A stretch of DNA of 64,000 nt from Leptoclinus maculatus (taxonomy: Eukaryota > Chordata > Actinopteri > Perciformes > Stichaeidae), in contig JAVDOI010000003.1 of assembly GCA_032191485.1 (NCBI GenBank), forward strand, positions 19,108,149 to 19,172,148, in the 5' to 3' direction. The notes under the pieces are model-generated. The model was not told the origin of the DNA, searched no databases, and saw nothing but the letters and a program-made list of their open reading frames with translations. The position numbers and the translations under genes are program-made. Shown here in pieces: positions 60,401 through 64,000 of the stretch; position 1 is the stretch's first letter, and each line of letters starts with the position of its first letter.

Positions 60401-62905
60401 ACATGTCTCATGTCTCCAACATGTCTTTTGTCTCTAACATGTAAATGAGGTGAGAGAATGTGAGTGGGAGAAGATTCAGACAGAGAGGCTGTTTCACTGA
60501 GCTGCTGCTTCAGGGGTTAGTATTTATACTGTAGTACTGGTACTGTAGTACTGCAATACTGTAATACTGAAATACTGTAGTACTGTAATACCGTAGTACT
60601 GTAATACTGGAGTACTGTAATACTGGAGTACTGATACTGGAGTACTGATACTGGAGTACTGTAATACTGGAGTACTGATACTATAGTACTGATACTGGAG
60701 TACTGGTACTGTGGTACTGTAGTACTGTAATGCTGGAGTACTCATACTGTAGTACTGATACTGGAGTACTGTAATACTGGAGTACCGATACTGGAGTACT
60801 GATACTGGAGTACTGTAATACTGGAGTACTGATACTGTAGTACTGGTACTGTAATACTGTAGTACTGATACTGTAGGACTGTAATACTGTAGTACTGATA
60901 CTGGAGTATTGATCCTGTAGTACTGTAATACTGTAGTACTGATACTGTAGTACTGGTACTGATCAGTTCTACAGTATTAGTACTACAGGATCAGTACTCC
61001 AGTATTACAGTACTCCAGTACCAGCATTAAAATACCAGTATTACAGTACTACAGTATCAGTACTACAGTACTAATACTACAATACTACAGTATCAGTACT
61101 ACATTACTACAGTACCAGTATTAAAATACCAGTATTACAGTACTACAGTACCAGTATTAAAATACCAGTATTACAGTACTCCAGTATCAGTACTACAGTA
61201 TCATTACTACAGTACTACAGTACTAGTACTATAGTACTACAGTATCAGTACTATAGTACTACAGGATGCTGGATGTTGGTGGCGGTGACTGATGCTGCGT
61301 TCAGGGTCCTCTGTGAATCACAGTGTGCTACGAGGTGATATGTCTCAGGTGGAGTGTTTGAATGAATGACAGCGGCGTGCTGTGAAACCAACCAATGGAG
61401 TGAGAGGAAGGAAGTGGGCGTGTCTAGATCAGTCAGCTCAGCCAGTAATGATAAAGATTCAGATTATTTCAATCAGATTCGTGTTCTTCAACCAGAGTCT
61501 AGTATAATAACTTAATAATTTAGTGTTGATGAATGATTATCATCTTATTATTTTACTATCATTTTAGCCTTAGCTAAGCTAACCTAGAGCTAACTCTGTA
61601 GCTTTAATGGTCCAGCTATTCAATTATTGACATTTGGGGCTGAAATTAAGCTGAAATCAGAGGATCAGTCTGCGCTAATGTTTAGTGTTGAGTTTAACTT
61701 TGGCTAATTACAAACCATCCCAACAGAGCTTATTAGCTGTGTGGCACCATCCAGTTTGTTTCTAGGCTCCTTTTGGAATAAAGCTAAAACAAAATCGCTT
61801 TTTTAGCAACGTCACGTTTACAGACAGAAGTCGATGGTACAAAATAAGCCTCTTGAATAAACTCTTAACTTTTTGTTCAGTTAGCGAGCTGGCTAGTGGT
61901 AGCATGTTCTCAGCTAGCCTGCATGTTCACCAGCTAAAGTATTTGAATCCAGCAAGTAGTCCTGCTTTTTAGTTTCTAGTGATGAGCTAAAAGCTAACCA
62001 GCAGCTAGCTGCTACTGTCTGTTAAGTGATGATAAAGACATTTTGCTGAATAAATAAATGTTGCTTTATGAGTTTAATATCAATGAATCTGGAGTATTGT
62101 TGACTTTTATTTTGTTAGTTTGAGTCCTCTGTTCTGTAGTATAACCTCACAGCCAGATGAGTTTATATTAATCATGAGGATTATAAATATTAATATGTTC
62201 TTTAACAGACTGAGTTCATATTAATCATGAGGATTATAGATATGAATGTGTTCTTTAACAGACTGAGTTCATATTAATCATGAGGATTATAGATATTAAT
62301 ATGTTCTTTAATAGGCTGAACTGACTGAGTCCAGGTGAGGCGACGACTTACGGTCGCAGAGTCGACTCTCTGCACAGGAAGCCAGAAAGGAAGCAGAGGA
62401 ACTTCAGATTAAAGTCACACAGAGAAACATTCTTATACAGCGAGTTAAAGACACCTGTGACCACGCCCACCAGTGATGTCACCTGTACGGACAGGTGAGA
62501 ACTCACCCGTAGCTCCACCCACTTGTCGAGGAGTCGCCGGTCGTTGAACTCACACAGCAGACCGGAGGAGGTGATGCAGAAGGTGGAGGAGGCGTGTCGG
62601 CCCCGCCCACACGCCACGTCGCTGAAGAAGTTATTCCTGAGTTCTCCCAGCAGCCCTGAACGTCCCAGCAGAGGGACGGTGGCGTTCACCTGTGGACAGG
62701 TGAGGAGGGTCGATCAGTAATCAATAATAATAATTATCTCATCAGCAGTAGACCGTTGAAGGAGAACCTTGGAGGTCTTGGCGTGGTCCAGGTACCAGAA
62801 CTTGACATGTCGGTTTCCAGCGGTAACAAAGTAGGAGCTGTCGTCTGAGAAGGAAACGGCCGTCACTTTACTGGAGACCTTGTTGGCTGAAACCACCACG
62901 TTCTT
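47256..62905 (-). CDS. mapkbp1: Mitogen-activated protein kinase-binding protein 1, partial (5' exons off the right edge)
   Basis: Exons, 5' to 3' on the minus strand: 62768-62905, 62507-62689, 59726-59886, 59396-59594, 58965-59102, 58597-58805, 57270-57361, 56642-56767, 56490-56560, 56134-56255, 54866-54941, 54671-54782, 54073-54136, 53845-53973, 53555-53694, 53132-53169, 51434-51589, 51214-51348, 50879-51006, 50494-50618, 50155-50352, 49670-49751, 49126-49544, 48353-49048, 47958-48043, 47256-47495. Total 4263 nt, 1420 residues plus stop, in phase. MAPKBP1 is a cytoplasmic WD-repeat scaffold that binds JNK and NOD2; human mutations cause nephronophthisis. Residues 1-575 show about ten WD blades (YFVTAGNRHVKFWYLD, LSCSSDNTIRLWNT, IATSCSDKNISIFD). 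The tail is disordered, with SSDSDKEEEEE, SMLDLRLLDS, a TEPLSVDG/QTPDQEAFLKEHF block, SMAKMSRSVSVGDG, and a C-terminal helix (LLEEYSLLLLQAV) of the dimerisation type. VNATVPLLGRSGLLGELRNN favours MAPKBP1 over its paralogue WDR62. Roughly 185 N-terminal residues are missing. Confidence 0.96.
47501..47526. repeat. (GA)n microsatellite just upstream of the last mapkbp1 exon
   Basis: A short run of about 26 bp, read as CT on the gene strand, where it forms the polypyrimidine tract of the final acceptor at 47496. Confidence 0.85.
51697..53035. mobile_element. hAT transposon remnant in a mapkbp1 intron (1339 bp)
   Basis: Ends CAGTGATTTTCAACCGCTGT and, inverted, GGTTGAAAAACACTG with TGTGCCGCGGC beside it. 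Flanked by 8 bp CTCTGAGG (51689-51696) and GTCTGAGG (53036-53043), seven of eight matching. The CAGTG start, CCGCGGC subterminal block and 8 bp duplication are typical of Charlie-like hAT elements. It carries a degraded transposase in plus orientation, antisense to mapkbp1, and sits between the 53132-53169 and 51434-51589 exons. Confidence 0.85.
51975..52760 (+). pseudogene. Degraded hAT transposase
   Basis: A 31-codon opening frame, MEKYLKRKNADSELG onwards, stops at 52070. A second frame (52086-52550) holds hAT core sequence such as LNLQLQGRGRMITDMCDAV and VELIDLQCNDTLKAKYDSEG. A third piece near 52560-52640, frame-shifted, reads MLCMLGSTYLCEQLFSVM, which is the C-terminal dimerisation motif. 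The zinc-finger BED part and most of the catalytic core are deleted. The source family is the one related to the GTF2IRD2 / ZMYM-type hAT-derived proteins. It cannot make a working transposase. Confidence 0.75.
54290..54615. repeat. Minisatellite CATAGTATAGTATGTCG in a mapkbp1 intron
   Basis: About ten irregular units of AAAAAGTCATAGTATAGTAT plus GTCGTAAAAAC, with A-run length changes, lie between the exons at 54073-54136 and 54671-54782. Confidence 0.9.
55189..55980. mobile_element. Non-autonomous TIR element, copy 2 (about 790 bp)
   Basis: Ends are 25 bp perfect inverted repeats starting GGGTACTTCTCAAGTCTC. The body matches 29489-30376 in reverse orientation. No transposase is encoded and no clear target duplication was found, so the superfamily is open. 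It lies in a mapkbp1 intron. Confidence 0.75.
56052..56132. repeat. CA-rich microsatellite next to a mapkbp1 exon
   Basis: An ACACAC/ACTCAC run that reaches the donor side of exon 56134-56255; the GTGTGTG donor of that exon is part of the repeat. Confidence 0.9.
56965..57010. repeat. (TA)n microsatellite with flanking 60 bp direct repeats
   Basis: The TA run follows three near-identical copies (about 56835-56955) of a segment built on GTTATGTTGGGTGTGTATTG. Further TA runs occur at about 57110-57125. Confidence 0.85.
57363..57424. repeat. (CA)n microsatellite at a mapkbp1 acceptor
   Basis: About 60 bp of CA. On the gene strand it is a GT run just upstream of the acceptor of exon 57270-57361. 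Confidence 0.9.
57515..58273. mobile_element. Non-autonomous hAT-like element, copy 3 (left end lost)
   Basis: Same family and orientation as copy 1. The right end TTGCCCAGCACTA is intact at 58273, but the left end starts inside the element at about ACGCGTTAACGCATTAATTA, so the 5' inverted repeat is missing, replaced by TA-rich sequence. It keeps the central block absent in copy 1. It lies in a mapkbp1 intron. Confidence 0.8.
59887..60000. repeat. CAGA / GGACACACAGACAG minisatellite
   Basis: A tandem array directly upstream, on the gene strand, of mapkbp1 exon 59726-59886, giving it a CTGT-rich acceptor region. Confidence 0.85.
60140..60440. repeat. CTCTAACATGTCTCATGT minisatellite
   Basis: Irregular units of about 18-20 bp in the large mapkbp1 intron. 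It is interrupted at 60231-60310 by a copy of the 53 bp unit seen at 62155-62320. Confidence 0.85.
60527..61265. repeat. Large inverted TACTG / CAGTA minisatellite
   Basis: From 60527 to about 60960 the units read TACTGTAGTACTGATACTGG. From about 60965 to 61265 they read the reverse complement (CAGTATCAGTACTACAGTA). The halves are similar enough for the whole block of about 740 bp to fold back on itself. Confidence 0.92.
62155..62320. repeat. 53 bp tandem repeat, about three units
   Basis: Units begin TTCATATTAATCATGAGGAT and end TTCTTTAACAGACTGAG. A further copy is at 60231-60310, 2 kb away inside another minisatellite. Confidence 0.88.
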
Positions 62906-63071
62906 CTGATAAACACACAAACAAGTCAACAACAACTGTCATAATCACTTCCTCTGTTTGTCAATAACCATGTTCTTATTCACCGATTAACTCCAGTTAA
63001 GAAAACTCAACACTTCCTGCAGATGTTTCACATTATATATACGTATATATATTATATATATATATATATAT

Positions 63072-63694
63072 TAGTGCTGGGCAACGATTACAATTTTTAA
63101 TCGCGATTAATTGCATGATTGTTTTGCGATTAATCGCATTGTTATGGCAAAATTCAATAATGAATTCAAAAGTAGTGTATTGCGCACTTTTATTTTAAAA
63201 GTACTGCTATATGAACAAAAGTGCAATAACATTTGGTTTGCAAACACTTTAAACAAATAAGGTTCTTTTTAACAGCAGTATTCCCTTTACACAGTAGCAG
63301 TTAAAATACAGTTATAATGATTCTGATAATAGATATTCAGCCGGTGTTCACAACTTTATCTTCATGTGTGTAATAGATGCAATTTTAAATATACACCTTG
63401 AAAACTGCAAACCTATCTACGTCATGTTTTTTATGTTTGTTAAATTCTCAGTAGCGATAACTAAATGATATGCTTATTATACATATTCCAAACAAAACAA
63501 CTTTAAAAACTCTAAAAAAATTATTTAAATGAATCATTTATTTTTTGCTTTTTTGGGTACCGGTATTTTGGTCAGACACATATGCAACGCTGATTACCGT
63601 AATATGTGTGGTATTTGTTATAAATGTACGTTGGTACATAGAGGGTGATAAGAAGCTGTACTGGAGGGACTTAGGACCCAGGGGAATGTAGGTG
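63072..63694. mobile_element. Non-autonomous hAT-like element, copy 4 (right end lost)
   Basis: It starts with TAGTGCTGGGCAA at 63072 and follows copy 2 closely to GGGGAATGTAGGTGAAG at about 63694, where similarity stops before the far end. It lies upstream (gene sense) of the first visible mapkbp1 exon, presumably in an intron. Confidence 0.8.
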
Positions 63695-63866
63695 AAGCAT
63701 GGAACCTGTAGTCTGTACCGTGGCAGTAACCTGCATGAAGAAGTTATGCTAATAAAGAGTTGCAGTTAAGAGCAGTTTGTTCTCTTGTGCTTATATGTTT
63801 ATTTAAAAACACGACAATATGTATTTTGATATTGTTACGATCCTGTAACGAGACGATCGTGCGCGC

Positions 63867-63934
<68 letters not shown>

Positions 63935-64000
63935 AGGGACCGACGGTGACGGAGTGAAGGGGGGTTCCGGACTGGGCGTGTCACCCGGTGGGGGGGAGAG
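63695..64000. other. Unassigned right edge with (GA)n
   Basis: 63695-63800 includes GCTAATAAAGAGTTGCAGTT, which could be the polyadenylation end of a retroelement. A (GA)n run follows at about 63869-63931, then GC-rich sequence. No mapkbp1 exon is recognised here. Confidence 0.4.

Noticed and set aside
62507..62905. Assignment of the WD-repeat gene to WDR62
   Set aside because: WDR62 is the close paralogue, but NATVPLLGRSGLLGELRNN, CITSSGLLCEFNDRRLLDKW and the C-terminal blocks fit MAPKBP1 better.

Overview
This is vertebrate nuclear DNA, almost certainly from a ray-finned fish, probably a spiny-rayed (percomorph) teleost. The evidence is split genes with GT-AG introns, no operons, abundant CA, TA and GA microsatellites, hAT-type DNA transposons, a LINE remnant whose 3' tail ends in GAAGAAGAAG, and several dispersed repeat families of a kind I associate with teleost genomes. 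Repeat-family and gene names rest on recognition by eye; no database search was run.

Layout. Positions 1 to about 27,000 look intergenic (or intronic to a gene I cannot identify): dispersed repeats and microsatellites, with only two weak candidate exons on the minus strand. Positions 27,050-30,376 are a stack of mobile elements: a broken LINE, a roughly 1 kb imperfect palindrome and a terminal-inverted-repeat (TIR) element that reaches to about 200 bp from the first gene. Then come three genes. (1) atg14 (plus, 30574-34072, 11 exons, 475 codons) is complete and encodes the autophagy-specific subunit of the class III PI3-kinase complex. (2) A secreted coiled-coil plus C1q-domain protein (plus, 36791-46278, 20 exons, 651 codons) is built from a run of small phase-1 exons, many of exactly 63 bp, i.e. 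21 residues or three heptads. (3) mapkbp1 (minus, 47256-62905, 26 exons seen, 1420 codons) is the WD-repeat JNK scaffold; its N-terminal exons lie beyond the right edge. Exon lengths and phases of all three models add up to open frames without internal stops.

Genes 2 and 3 converge tail to tail, with candidate polyadenylation signals only about 40 bp apart. The introns are rich in minisatellites and transposons: four copies of one non-autonomous hAT-like element, one larger hAT element with a dead transposase, and a second copy of the TIR element found upstream of atg14.

The most unusual object is the C1q gene. Its coiled coil appears to have grown by duplication of intron-plus-exon cassettes, one of them very recent. 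Two transposon insertions lie in only one copy of that recent duplication, so the other copy shows the empty site. The splice donor of its first C1q exon is itself tandemly repeated four times at 44 bp spacing. The three genes show no shared pathway; their adjacency looks like ordinary vertebrate gene order.
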